Source: Aquatica leii
Taxonomy: Eukaryota; Arthropoda; Insecta; Coleoptera; Lampyridae
Direction of reading: 5' to 3'
Length of the DNA: 64,000 bases
NCBI GenBank assembly: GCA_035610365.1
Contig: CM069432.1
Span: forward strand, 240,092,104-240,156,103
The notes beneath the pieces were generated by a model. That model was given only the letters and a program-made list of their open reading frames with translations, made no database searches and had not been told where the DNA came from. This document shows positions 12,501 to 24,182 of the stretch, in pieces. Within the stretch, counting starts at the first letter, position 1. Each line of letters begins with the position of its first letter. A program made the translations under genes and the position numbers.

Positions 12501-12550
12501 ATCGTTTATGTTACCTCATTTCAGGCAGTGCTTTGTTTTAACTTTGGCAT

Positions 12551-13460
12551 GTAACAAAGTCTAGAAAATTAAGAACGTTATTAGATTCTTTTTCAAAAGT
12601 GAATTTAATGTTAAGATGTAATAAATTTAGAATATTAAAACAAAGGTCTAAGTCATAATCATTACCTTTAAATACAACCAAAATATCGTCAACATATCTT
12701 TTATAGTAAATAAAATTTTTTTAAACTAAATTATTCAAAAAAAGGTTCTTAATTTCTAAGTTAGTAAGCAAAATTTGAGCCAGTATCGGTGAAAGATTGT
12801 TACCCATAGGCAGACCTGTTTTTTGAATATAAGTTTTATTATTAAAATTGAAAAAAAAATTGATTTAAACATAATTTCAGACAATCAGATAAAAATTCAC
12901 AAATATGGTCAGGAATGTTAGATTCAAATAAATGTTCATCAACAATATTTTGGCATTCTATAAAAGGAATACTTGGAAAAAGATTAACAATATCAAAAGA
13001 TATAAGAAAACAATTTGTATCTAAAGTTAAACCAACTAATTCATCAGCTAGTGATTGTGAATTAGAAATAGAAAAAGGAAATTGAAAGTTAAGGTAAAGT
13101 TTGATTTAACTAGGATGAAATTTTAGAAACAGGAGTGTTATAAAAAAGAAACAATAGGTCTATTAGGATTGTTTAGTTTATGAATTTTTGGAAGGCCATA
13201 TAGAAGAGGTAAAGAAGGGTTCATTAATAGTAAATTATAATGTTTGGTATTAAAAAATTCAGACAAAATATCTTTGTTCATGTTAATGAAATCTTTAACT
13301 TTGTTGGAGAATAAAAGAAAATTTATATTAGTATTTTGAAAATCATCAGAGTCAAGAAAGTTCTTAGCTTTGTCAATGTAATCAGTTTTGTTCATTATAA
13401 CTAAAGTATTACCTTTATTAGCTTTAGTAGAGAATTCTCGAAGGTTTGGACAAAATGTAT
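12551..13460 (-). pseudogene. Penelope-like element, N-terminal and catalytic RT region
   Basis: Minus-strand translation starts within coding sequence at ~13460 (STKANKGNTLVIMNKTDYID) and passes LLYGLPKIHKLNNPNRPIVS at ~13200-13140. It contains GLPMGNNLSPILAQI at ~12810 and the RT catalytic box YVDDI at 12697-12684, and ends at NNVLNFLDF near 12551. These are Penelope RT blocks in the correct order. The frame is broken near 13137, ~13100 and ~12725. The 5' end is cut off at ~13461, where an LTR fragment begins. The C-terminal half continues at 9165-8400. Confidence 0.88.
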
Positions 13461-13461
13461 G

Positions 13462-13745
13462 CTAAGAAGATTATTCGAGTTTAAATAAATAAGTAATTAA
13501 CGCGTGTCGAGATAAATACGACGAATTAAAATCGTGCGTGACTTTAATGTAAACAATAAGTGTTAAACTGTTATCCGCGGACTTTATCTTTCGTGTAAGT
13601 GATAGTACTATGTAAATTAGTGTAAGTGTTTTTATTAATTATTAGATTTAATTAGTTCGGTTAGTTATAAACGTGTATATATTTTTAGTATAAATAAATT
13701 ACTTAGTAATAATAATCGTTACATTACTTTTGTGCAGTGTAATTT
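13462..13745 (+). repeat. LTR-like fragment (copy A)
   Basis: This stretch is clearly similar to 15545-15745 plus 17063-17128. Shared strings include TAAACAATAAGTGTTAAAC, TAATTAACGCGTGT/TGATTAACGCGTGT and TTTTTAGTATAAATAAATTA. Copy A lacks the upstream promoter-like part present in copy B and abuts the Penelope coding sequence. It ends GTTACA, compatible with an LTR end, but the parent element is not in the window. Confidence 0.6.
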
Positions 13746-15200
13746 GTTTAAAACATTTAATAAAATCCCTAAGTCTAAACGATTATCTGTAAAGATACTA
13801 CAATACTTAAACTTAATTTTAATGTTGTAATACTACACACAAAATAAAAATTTTTATGCAGTTAATATACTTTATGGCACATCATTTTTAATGCAACTGT
13901 TATTAATTTTTGCTTGTAAATAAAAAAATTACTGCAAATTTTAACACAAAAATTTAATTTAAAAACGTTTTTGCATACAAATTTTGAAAGCTTAAAATTA
14001 AATTTTTTCATACCGGGTATCTACATTGTAGAAATACAACTAATATGGAAGGTATGTATATTTATTCTACAGATCTAACGACATAGCAACTGGTATTACC
14101 ACGACTACAAGTATTGTTGAATAAGCATGAAAACTGAATTAAATCTGACATGCCAATTTAATCTACTTATAAAAATTGCAAAATTATTTTTGATTTTAAC
14201 TAAAAAAACATTTATCTATAAATTACATTTTTGCCTAATTAAATTAATTTTTAATTAATTAATATCAAATTAATTACTGTTTTGACGTGTTATCATTAAA
14301 ACGATATATTTTTTTATGCATTTACAAAGAAAATCATTTAAAAAGTATTGACAGCAAAATCTATATTTTCAATTTACTAAGATTGTTATGTCATGTTATG
14401 CTTTAATCAAAATTTAAATTTCACTTTATAGAATGTATTTGCGTGTACATTAATTAAATAATAAAATAAAAGAGACATAAGATACACAAACCACACAGTT
14501 CGTTTTTATTAGCAAACAAATCGTAAAAATTCGTCAAAAATATATATTTGATAATAGTTTCATCAATACATTACAATTTGTAGTTTTGGCAATTGTTCAA
14601 AACTGTATTTAATATTTTCTTAAGTTTAAAAAGAACATTAGTCAATAAAACAAACATCATCGTGTAATAAAATATAATATTTGCATCTTTTTAAAACTAT
14701 GTCTAGACGCGGTTTTTTAAACAAACCTTTTATGTACTTTTGCATATATCACAAGAAATTTCTCATATAAATAATGCTCGATTATTTAAAAAGCTTTCTA
14801 AGCAATAATATTTTGGAATACTTATGTTCAGCAATCAGTGAATTTTTTGTTAATTAAAACGGTTAACAAAATTATTGACATTTTTGTTTATTGTAAACAT
14901 ATTTATTTGCGTTATTTAACCGGTTAGTATCATATTAAATGTCATAAAAAGTTAGTATTGGTAGCAACTATATTTTTTCGTGTATACTAATTTTCACAGT
15001 TTTGTAGAACAATAGTAGCAGAAAAAATGCATAAAACAAAAAAAAAAGTTGAAGGTAATCTAAAGGAGAAAAATCTTACCAAATTTAAATGTTAATATTA
15101 ACTTTATTATTTTTTATATGTAGTTTTATTAATTGAAGGTAAAATTATCTAAATTACAAATAATTAATTTAATTAATAAATTGGTAATACTTATTCTTGG
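13746..15200. other. AT-rich stretch without recognisable gene
   Basis: No coding motif, tRNA or clear repeat was recognised. Confidence 0.5.
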
Positions 15201-15219
15201 TTAACAATGTAATAGGTAG

Positions 15220-15298
15220 GAAGTAATAACATTCTGCTGAACTTTCATTGTTTATTATTTAATAATGAAATGAAAGTTCAGCAGAATGTTATTACTTC
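15220..15298. repeat. Perfect 29-bp inverted repeat hairpin
   Basis: Bases 15220-15248 and 15270-15298 are exact reverse complements (arm contains CATTCTGCTGAACTTTCAT), separated by 21 nt. The perfect match indicates a recent origin. The sequence just outside, AATGTAATAGGTA, occurs on both sides (~15206 and ~15331). Confidence 0.9.
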
Positions 15299-15329
15299 GC
15301 ATCAAGCAACATTGTTTAATACATTCAAA

Positions 15330-17128
15330 CAAATGTAATAGGTACATTAGTATAACGTTATAAAGTAATAATAATGAAACGGTCGAGAAGTTATTCTCAA
15401 CTTTAAGACCCTTCGCGAGGTTTTTGTACATTTCCGGAACGTATACGGAAAGATATGGAACATTCGAAAAGGATTTCCAAAATGTATAAATGCGGCACGA
15501 ACAAATCAGAGGTCAGTTATTTCCAGTAATTCGAAGACGGCAGTGTTAAGAAGATTACTCAAGTTTAAATTAATAAGTGATTAACGCGTGTGAGATAAAT
15601 AACCTGGTACGTGACTTTAACGTAAACAATAAGTGTTAAACAAGTGCGTGAACTTATCCGCGGATTTTATCTTATCTTCGTGTCAGTGATAGCGCTATAT
15701 ATAAATTAATGTAAGTGTTTTTATTAAATATTCTTAGATTTAATTATTGTCTGTGTTTTTAACTAGAAGGGGCGTTTTAAATATAATTTCTAGACTTATG
15801 ATTAGCTAACGCTGACCTTGATTTAAACACACAAAATTGCGATAATTTGGTAAACATAATGATGTTTGACAGGACTTTGACATTTTTTTATATTGAACGC
15901 TTTAAACCTTTTCTGTGATATTCTTAAGTGAATAAATAGTTCTTATAAGTATATGTATGCTGCACTGCTCCAAATACAGTTTTAAACGTTTCACCCCTAA
16001 GAAAACGTAGGTGTTTTAATTTGGGTCACCTGTCTCTACCCGAAAACCAGTGCATATTAAATATGTACATTCAAGCAAATTTTGATTGATGCTCTGTAAA
16101 TGAAAATTTCTTATGTAGTACACAAAATAAGTTAAACGTTAAGTAAGAAATTTCACAATTTAATTCTGGTATCAAATTAACGGCAAGTTCTTTAGGTCTT
16201 ACAAAATCTATTTATAGTGCAATAAAAGAGTATCGATAAAAAGGGAAATGTTCTTCTTCAAAACAAAGTAGATGCCGCCCATCACTAATTAATAGATTCG
16301 GAAAATCTATTAAAAATTGAGTACGGGAGATAGTACATAGTTTTTTCATAAAAAAAATGAAACGTAACTGAAAAAGTATTTTAATTAAACGACATAATTT
16401 GTTGGCGAAGAAAATATATAAAAACGTTTTAACAATATAGAATGGAGAAACGAGCCATTTATTATATATATCATAACATGGTGCAATCCAAAAACTGCAC
16501 CTTTAAATTAAGAATGTAAAGCAACTATTACATCTATTGACACAATGTATCTTATAATCTAATCATTAATGGCGAGAGCAGTTTATCTGAGAGTTTAGAT
16601 TAATAGTTTAAGTTTATTATTGTTTTAAATTTACTAATTATGGAATCATAATGTACAGGACATTCTTAAATAATATATAGTTTCTCATCGAACAAATTAA
16701 TTTAAAGTTTTGAGTTATTTTATGCAAATAAATTTTGTTGTTGACATTTTTTTCTAAGTAGTCTTTTATTTACTTCTTAGTTTGTATATGATGGAAATAT
16801 CCTATATTTCCCAGAAAGATATTGTCTATCATTAGGTAACAATTTGTTTAGTAATTTCTAGAATTACATAAACAATCTTACTTTTTATAATGTTATAGAT
16901 ACCACCCACATTACATACCAATAGACACAGTTGCATAAGAACATCGATTATAAATCGCAAAATTTAAATTTCCCGCAAAATTAATCTAGTAACTTTTTTA
17001 GCGATTTTATATAGTGTAAATTAGGCTTTGATACTTACTCCTCCTAGTTAAAAAACAGATTATAGTTCGGTTAATAATAATAAACATGTACATATTTTTA
17101 GTATAAATAAATTAATTAGTTTTAATAA
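15330..17128 (+). repeat. LTR-like repeat (copy B) interrupted by a DNA element
   Basis: The 15365-15746 part contains a promoter-like layout: GTATAAATGCGG at ~15482 and an arthropod initiator-like GGTCAGTTA at ~15512. It then enters the sequence shared with copy A. The repeat is cut at TA (15745-15746) and resumes at 17063 with GTTCGGTTA, ending CGTAACA at ~17128. No internal retrotransposon sequence adjoins, so it is best described as a solo LTR. The left boundary is uncertain. Confidence 0.5.
15747..17062. mobile_element. 1.3 kb non-autonomous DNA transposon with TA target duplication
   Basis: The insertion splits LTR copy B exactly at TA (15745-15746 / 17063-17064). Its ends are inverted: TTGTCTGTGTTTTTAACTAG at the left, and the reverse complement of the right end reads TAATCTGTTTTTTAACTAGG. 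TA duplication fits the Tc1/mariner superfamily. No transposase could be read inside, so it is probably non-autonomous. Confidence 0.7.
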
Positions 17129-18942
17129 AATTCGTAACAATAATCATTTCTTAAACTAACGTTCCTTTAAAATTAAATTAAAATTTGGATTAGTATTAAT
17201 AAATGTAGGTTTTGTTATTATTTGTTTTTCTTTTAAATAGTCTTGTGTGTCTAATTTTGTAAGATCGTTGGTATTAAAATTTAATTTAATTTGGATATGG
17301 TGTAAAAGCAAAGCATTTTATCAAATTCTGATTACAGTTGCTTTTATTGTATTTTTTTGTTTGCTTAATATAACAAAAGTGACAATCACTGTAATTAATT
17401 TTGTGTCACATTCTATTTATTTACCCTGAATAGTAATTTTCTTCTACAGAGCAATTTCCTTTTATTAGTTTTTAAAGACGTTATCTAATTTTTGACTTAC
17501 TTAGTCGTGGATTATTTTTATGTTTTGTTGTTAATAGGATTAATTGTCAAATGAATATTGTTAATATCTTTTAAATTAACTATTGGTAATTACAATTTAT
17601 TGAATTTGAATGGACGTAATGGTACATATTATAATAAATTGTATTTGTGGTGTACGTTTCTGTGTGATAGTTCATAACAATGTTTTAATTGTGTTATATT
17701 TTAGAAAAAGTGTAATAATAATGTATAAAATAAATATTAAATATAAATTTTAAAATATGTTTTAGATTAATTGACCTATTTAAATAATTTGAACATTAAT
17801 AAATTAACCAAAATAAATTATTTTTAAATTTAAAAATAGGTATGCATGCTACATAAGCTACATATACTTAGTAATTAAAGTTAATAATGTTTTGTAAAAT
17901 ATTATAACAAGTTATTAAAAAAAAATTATAACTTAAATATATATATAAACGAACATTCAAACTATAGTATTTTGTTGTACGTAAGAATATACTGTGTGTT
18001 TAAAATTGTATTGTATTGTATTGTAAATGCAAGAATTTGCATAAAAATGTGTAAAAAATATTGAAAAAGAAATTAAAATAAAACTATAAAAACGGATTAA
18101 TGGCTTTATTAATTTTTATTTTATTGAAAATAAACAGATACAAAGATAAACAAAAACAAGTTAAATTTTACAAAAACCTGTTTTTTTAAAAATTATTTAA
18201 GTATTTGAAAATATACAAACATTTAATGCCACTGTTTAATTAAAATTTAAACAAACTATTTTTAGTGATTGCAACATGGGAGCAACAGTCGAAAGAACTA
18301 TATAGTGGCTTACCATAGACCATTCCAAACCACGTGACGAATGAGCTGGCAATATGGTGGACTGTTGGCATACATTACGTTTTGTGACTATTGTGTATGT
18401 TAATTTTAGTGATTATGGTTAAGTAGGTTTATTCTGTGACTGATTTTTTCTTTGGGGTGTTTCACAAAGACATTTAGTGATCAAGAACATTTGAATTTAG
18501 TAATTTTTTAAAAAATGCTTAGGTATGTAACTTGAACAAATAATTTGTGTATATGAAATTATATTGTATCTGTGTTACAGACGTTACAGTAATAAAATGG
18601 ATGTAGTACAAGTAGAACATTATTAGTGATTGGGAATATTTATTCTTTGCTTTAATGCTAACCTATTTAAAATACGGGATGAAAAAAGTACCACCAATTA
18701 TAAGCATGGAGATTGTATTGTACTTACAGTAGTGTACTATTATACCTCAAAAAATTTTCTCAAACAAACAGTTAAAAAGTGTGCGTGTTATTATTGTATA
18801 TACTATTAACGATACACAAACGTATCAGGTATATAATATATTGTAAGTAACTTAAAAATAGCTTTAAATTAAGAAATCTAATCCACGAAAAACAAATATT
18901 AAATTCTAAACTAGAAACGTTTTTAGAAACAATTTTCTATAT
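17129..18942. other. AT-rich stretch without recognisable gene
   Basis: No coding domain or clear repeat boundary was seen up to the Harbinger target duplication. The stretch 18290-18370 is less AT-rich than its surroundings but carries no recognisable motif. Confidence 0.5.
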
Positions 18943-19479
18943 TAAGGGCCGGTATATTCATCTGCTCAGTAAAGTTACCGTTAACTAAGTATTCAGTAAA
19001 TATTTATGTATCCAGTAAGAATTTTGGGTATATTCACTTTAATTTTTTTCTGTGAAGTAATTACTGAACACTTACCGATCAGCGTTGATGTTTTCATCGA
19101 CGTAATACAGTTAAAGAAAAAGAAACAGAGCTATACACATTATTAAGAAAAAAAAAGATACAATGACTTTGTTAGTTTATTTCCCGATTTTGGCACAATT
19201 ATTTTATAAATTTCTTTGAGATTTAGGTTATAATACTGACTTTTCTGTGCTTTATTCTTAACTTTTATTTAGTGTTTACTGTAATTCGATTATCTATCTT
19301 TCTTATTAATTCTTATTGTGGTGTTGGATATTTGTATTTTTTAATTAATATTTGTTCTTAATTCTTATGGTGGTGGATGTTTGTATTTTATAAATTAATA
19401 TTTTGTTACAAAAAATGTTTATCTCAGGTATGTATCACAGAACTTTTTATATTTATATATTCTGATCGAATCAAATTGT

Positions 19480-20425
19480 AGTATCTAAGCGATCTCGTTC
19501 TACAAATTTTATTGTGGCAGAAACCGAATGTCTTGTTGATGAGATTCTCAAACGAGCATCCGTGATTGAGAATAAGCGCACACATGCAGTCACGTGGAAA
19601 CAAAAAGAAAATGCCTAGACAGAGTTGACCGAAACATTCAATGCCTTGCAGTCAACAAATCGAAGTGTCAAGATGCTGAAAATTAAATAAGATGGCATTA
19701 AAAGAACGATCAAGCAAAAGCATAACAAATACAAATCGCATATGTTTCAAACGAGAGGAGGTAGTGCAGAAGTCACTACATATACCTCATGGGAGGAAAA
19801 ACTTTTAAGATTAATATCTTTAAACGTGAAAGGGCTCGGGAGTGAAAATAATAGTGACCAAAGTAAACTATCACTCATTTTATCTTTACAATTTTGATTT
19901 TTTTCTTTAGTTCAAGCTACTGCATTTATAGAACCAGAGACAGATATACATGTAATCAATAATTTATGTAACAAAGAAGTAATGGAAGTTGTTATGTTAG
20001 AAACCGAGGCACCAGTGCCTACAACATCATTTATCCAAACTGATGTACAAGTCGAAACAGCACAAAGTGAAGGTATTTTGCTGTACAATGCTACAATGAT
20101 AAAGTTTCATACTGATTAATTTTATTTCAGTTATAAAATGGGACTCTTGGACTCCAGCTAAGTTGAAGGCACCACAATCCGAAAAACTAAAAACAAGACA
20201 AGGAAGTGAAATTCCGAATAAATATTCTTCAATAGCTGAATTAATAAGTATTCAAAAAAAGTAGCAGAAACTGGATTAATTAAATTTAAGTTAGAAATGG
20301 AAATGATGAAAAAAGAAAATAGTCGAAAAGAAGAGGAGCACAAACTAAAAATGCAATTAGCTCTAGAAGAGCATAAAACAAAAATTGAATTATTACAATT
20401 ACAAAAAGAACTTATAAATAATTAA
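19480..20425 (+). pseudogene. Harbinger SANT/Myb-like DNA-binding protein gene
   Basis: The first exon reads KRSRSTNFIVAETECLVDEI, then IENKRTHAVTWKQKENA, a stop where Trp is expected, and TELTETFNA. This is the Myb/SANT-like fold of the accessory protein that, in characterised Harbinger systems, binds the TIRs and carries the nuclease to the nucleus. A further stop breaks the third helix. A second segment (~19915-20070; EVVMLETEAPVPTTSF) and a third (~20130-20425; WDSWTPAKLKAPQSEKLKTR and a Lys/Glu-rich coiled-coil-like tail) follow across plausible GT-AG introns. The reading frame is lost again near 20262. Confidence 0.8.
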
Positions 20426-20439
20426 TAATAAAATAATTA

Positions 20440-21673
20440 CAAAAAATCGCTTGTATTTATACATATAAATCATGAATTTCTAAAATAATTTAAAAACTTG
20501 GCTCTATAAAAATTGTTATTTTCGTTATGAATAACTTCTTCAATCTCTTCTACATTGTCATTGCCGAACATTGCCTCATCATCTTGTGGACTATTATTTC
20601 TTGCAGACTGCTGTTACAACAATAATGTTTTGCGCCAATGGTATCTGACACCTGAGTCCAGTAGAAAGACAAGGAAAACGACGCTTCCAAATCCCAAATG
20701 TTTTTTCTATTGGATTTCTACTACGTATTTGGGATTCGTTGAATAAATTTTCAACATCATTTTGTAGGTTGACAATAGGTGTTATTAAGTAGCGTCTTAA
20801 ATGGTATGCACAATTGCCCAATAAAACGGAATTCTCAAATTCACCTCTTTCGAATCTTTGTTTAATAATTGAATTATCAAAAATATTTGCATCGTGAGAG
20901 GAACCTGGCCACAATATCTCTGATTTTATAATTAGCATCACAGATGCACTGAACATTAAGTGAAAAGAAGCCTTTACTATTTCGAAAAACTTTTCAAATA
21001 GTTTTTATGTCAATATTTATAAACTTACCTGGACTTTAAAGTTTTATGTGTGCAATCTATAGCACCAATCACTCTGGAAAAGCGAGCAATTTGTTTAAAT
21101 TTCCGTTGACAGCTAATTTTTTCTTCTTGTGTCGAAGCAATATGAATAAATTGCTGCCTCAATTGGGCTAGTTGAAAGGTAACCGTTCTTATTATTTTTG
21201 CAGCAGTTGTTTTATGTATACTTCAAAAATCTCCCACAGATACATAAAAGCCACCAGTGGCATAAAAAGCGTAGAGCCAGTAAAAATTGTTGTAGTGGTG
21301 GAATTTGATTATTTTTGGAACAAAAAATAGTGTGAAAAGTGAAATTTATAATTAAAATTTACTTAAAATGGTACAGTAACAAAATTACTTATAATTTTGA
21401 GTTGCTTGGAATTTATGATTGTCGAAGATAAATCAATGTTTACCTGTTTGATTGGAATAAAAGTCCATCTTCTACAAAATTCAACGTTTCTAGTACACTT
21501 GTTTTTGTTAAACGAAACCTTTGGAAAAACTCAATCATCAAATCATCCCAACGATTTAAATTATTTTGTTGGTGATATCGATTACGGCTGTTGTAAGGAC
21601 GCCGGTGTCGATGAATGGCACCCTCATCGTCAATTTCATCCAGTATAACATTTATATCGTCCACAAGATCCAT
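20440..21673 (-). pseudogene. HARBI1-like Harbinger transposase gene
   Basis: Exon 1 (21673-21443) starts MDLVDDINVILDEIDD and ends at CAG|GTAAAC. Exon 2 (~21300-21030) reads PLQQFLLALRFYATGGFYVS with an in-frame stop at ~21227, and includes the first catalytic Asp in VIGAIDCTH. Exon 3 (~20998 down) contains SLNVQCICDANYKIRDIVAR, then a frameshift, then PGSSHDANIFDNS. The frameshift looks like a deletion within a short GTGGCCAG repeat. The second catalytic Asp is replaced (LLGNCAYHL where the family has GD); the Glu is kept (RNPIEKTFGIWKRRFP). The C-terminal tail is acidic. Three independent lesions make it a pseudogene. Confidence 0.88.
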
Positions 21674-21679
21674 TTTAAT

Positions 21680-21775
21680 CACAGTAACAATAACAAAGAT
21701 AATAACAATAACAATGATAATAACTACAATAACAATGATAATAACAATAACACTAATAACAACAATAACACACAA
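21680..21775. repeat. AACAAT/AATAAC-type microsatellite
   Basis: Irregular tandem AAC/AAT trinucleotide-like units (for example AACAATAACAATGATAATAA) lie just upstream of the HARBI1 start codon, inside the transposon. Confidence 0.85.
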
Positions 21776-21991
21776 TGACGATTTAGGAACTTATAATTTT
21801 TAAGGTTATAACGTTCCCAGTAAACTTTTAACAGCTGGTAAATGTGACCTGTACCTAAATTTATTTGGTCAGTAACTTTAATTTACTGAAAGGTTGTCAC
21901 TACTGGAAGATGAATATACGTTTACTCATAGCAATCTACTCAGTAACGCTACTGAACATTTTACTGAAAGGTGAATATACCGGGCCTAAAT

Positions 21992-23130
21992 GTAAAAGTA
22001 AACACGCATAATTATTACGATTCTTTAGTTACAACAAAACTATCTTTTGAACATCGTTCCCATCAAGAAGAAATCTGTAAAAATCGACACGACTAAAGGT
22101 TTTGTATCAAAAACAATAACTAGCATTAGTAGTCTCTCGATAAATCACTAAGACTAAGCCAAGAAAAGGTTGAAATAAAATCTCTCGGAACGCCAAGTCC
22201 AAATTTGGAATTAAATCAAGCAGATAAAACTACAAAGAATAAGTGGGCATGTGGATATGATACGATAAATACCTTGTTTTCTTTCTTATGTTTATTGTTG
22301 TATTCCGATGGAGCCGATAAAACTGACGAGATTAGAATGTAGGTAAAAACTTGAAAATTATAAAATTAAAAAAACTAGGTTTTTGCACGACGTATACATT
22401 GGTCAACGGAACATTCTGTTAGTTACCTACATAATGCTTTATTATTATCTGAAAACGTTCACATTATCAACAAACATTTTGAAAAATGTAGCCCACCCTA
22501 AGCCCGACTTCACAAGCCGTCACTGTAAGTAACCTCTTCTCTAGAAGAGATTTGCTCATCAAAGTAACTACTCCTTCGTCTATAATTGCATTGAATAATA
22601 AATGATAATTGTCAACAGAATTTGAAAGCGAGCAACCGTATTACATACACGTACCATTGTTACAAACAAAATTAAATGTAGTATTACCAATATTTTTTTT
22701 TATATATATATATAACTTTAAATTTACGTTTTAAATAAAGAATAATTATTTAGCATCTATTTAAAATTGCGATGGGTTACAATAAAGGTTATTAAAACTT
22801 TACAAACGCTTTAATTTTTATGTTTGATTGTTATCCTTAGTTTGTTGTAATAATTAAAAAATTTTTGAAATGAACAAGTTTTACAAAGCTGGAACGTTTT
22901 CAAAGAATATCAACGTGTTGATTAATTGCCACGTCGCTTCAAACAATCTTATTCTTTAGAACGCTACTATCTTATAAAACAAGGCTTATTATCTGTGTTC
23001 TGTGTTTGTTCATTCATAAGATAAACTATTTTAATAGACCATTTAGCAATTGTTTGAAAAACACATTTTTAATTTTGGTACAAAGAAAATATATTTTAAC
23101 TTTACATTGAAAAATACTGTTTTAAATAAA
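21992..23130. other. AT-rich stretch without recognisable gene
   Basis: No coding motif was recognised between the Harbinger element and the piggyBac fragment. Confidence 0.5.
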
Positions 23131-23135
23131 ATAGC

Positions 23136-23530
23136 AAAATGTCTTAAAAAATAACGCAGATATTTTACTGTATTTTGTAGAAATTATAACAAAATGTACA
23201 GTGACAAAAATAATGACCTTCTGTAAAGGGGGCTATGAATATTTTGCCTACAAAAAATAGAGAAGTAGGAAGTAGTCTTTTTGTTTTTTGTAGTGATACT
23301 ACAATGGTTTCATATGTATCAAAACATCATGCCAAAGAAGTATATACCGGGAGTGGTAAATCAGAAATTATAATGCATTATAATATGACCAAAGGAGGAG
23401 TAGACTGCATAGATCAGAAAATAGAAAAATGTCTTAAAAAATAACGCAGATATTTTACTGTATTTTGTAGAAATTATAACAAAATGTACAGTGACAAAAA
23501 TAATGACCTTCTGTAAAGGGGGCTATGAAT
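23136..23530. repeat. Identical 105-bp direct repeats flanking a piggyBac scrap
   Basis: Bases 23136-23240 and 23426-23530 are identical over 105 bp, both ending GGGGGCTATGAAT. They enclose 185 bp with piggyBac coding sequence. Each copy contains CAGTGACAAAAATAATGACC, the inverse of a motif at ~31175 that looks like a DNA-transposon end. Exact identity means a recent duplication. Confidence 0.9.
23241..23440 (+). pseudogene. piggyBac transposase fragment
   Basis: Translation reads VSYVSKHHAKEVY, then KSEIIMHYNMTKGGVDCIDQ. This contains the GGVD motif whose Asp is the third catalytic Asp of piggyBac transposases. Only ~60 residues are present. The downstream frame runs straight into the second copy of the 105-bp repeat, which supplies the stop. 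Confidence 0.85.
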
Positions 23531-24008
23531 AGGAGGTAGGCAACACACATTACTTCTATTTAATAATTTATGGGCGTAAAACTAAGCTTAAAACGGTTCT
23601 TGCTATCTTAAAATAATGGGCTGTAGTATAGTCAAGTTCGTACGCAATTATTTTTTTTTAATTAATTTAAATTGTTTATCTTGTATAAATGTTTGTATTG
23701 TAATTAATTATGATACAGCGTTTTATACAGCCAAAAACAAAAAAGTAAAGTTACATTTAAATTTCCAAAGTGATAACTCACAATCTTCTTTAGATAACAA
23801 AAGAGTACCTATTGTAATATACATTTATCAGCATTTTTTCTTATTTATGAAATAATCATTAATAGAATTTGATTTATAGTTACGAATAAGAATATAGGAA
23901 CAAATCCATCTTTATTGATCGTAATTACAATTTGAGGAATTAATTATAGTTACTACTAATTTTAACAATACATAAACTACCTTAGGATACATTATTATTA
24001 TATTAAAT

Positions 24009-24146
24009 ATGTCTGAGTTTTTTGGTGACGACACTTTCTTGGGCCTTAATTCTGGTGATAGAAAATTTAAACAAGAATTAGATAATTTTCTCTATATATT
24101 ATTTTTCCAGAATCCCTACGACACAAACAAAATTATTACAAATTAG
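24009..24146 (+). other. Small open frame of unknown nature (45 codons)
   Basis: An ATG at 24009 opens a 45-codon frame starting MSEFFGDDTFLGLNSGDRKF. I recognise no family, and it may be chance. It sits just beyond the 3' end of the minus-strand YqaJ gene. Confidence 0.15.
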
Positions 24147-24182
24147 CTGAAATAAGGAGGAAAATATTACCTCAAAATATTT

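Larger units (their letters stand above)
9171..12549. mobile_element. ~3.4 kb insertion splitting the Penelope RT, type unresolved
   Basis: The Penelope RT reading stops at ~12551 (NFLDFVT) and resumes at ~9165 (SLNRVNNSVKIG), giving the limits. A 6-base word TGTAAC flanks both sides (9165-9170 and 12550-12555), a candidate target duplication. The inserted DNA begins CTGCGTTGG and ends TTTGGCA; no terminal inverted repeat was seen. It contains the palindromic element at 9690-10995, a short minus-strand open stretch at ~9575-9428 (GGSNRARKRAQHK) that I cannot assign, and otherwise non-coding sequence. It may be more than one nested insertion. Confidence 0.5.
18946..21988. mobile_element. PIF/Harbinger DNA transposon, complete ends, inactivated genes
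   Basis: The terminal inverted repeats start GGGCCGGTATATTCA at the left; the reverse complement of the right end reads GGCCCGGTATATTCACCT. Both ends are flanked by TAA (18943-18945 and 21989-21991), the 3-bp TWA duplication of PIF/Harbinger. Inside lie the two genes of this superfamily in convergent orientation: a SANT/Myb-like DNA-binding gene on + and a HARBI1-type nuclease on -. Total length is 3,043 bp, close to a full-length element. Both genes carry stops or frameshifts, so the copy is dead although structurally whole. Confidence 0.93.

Noticed and set aside
21440-21775. Long Ile/Val-rich N-terminus on the HARBI1 gene
   Set aside because: It is translation of the AAC/AAT microsatellite; the start MDLVDD at ~21673 fits the family better.
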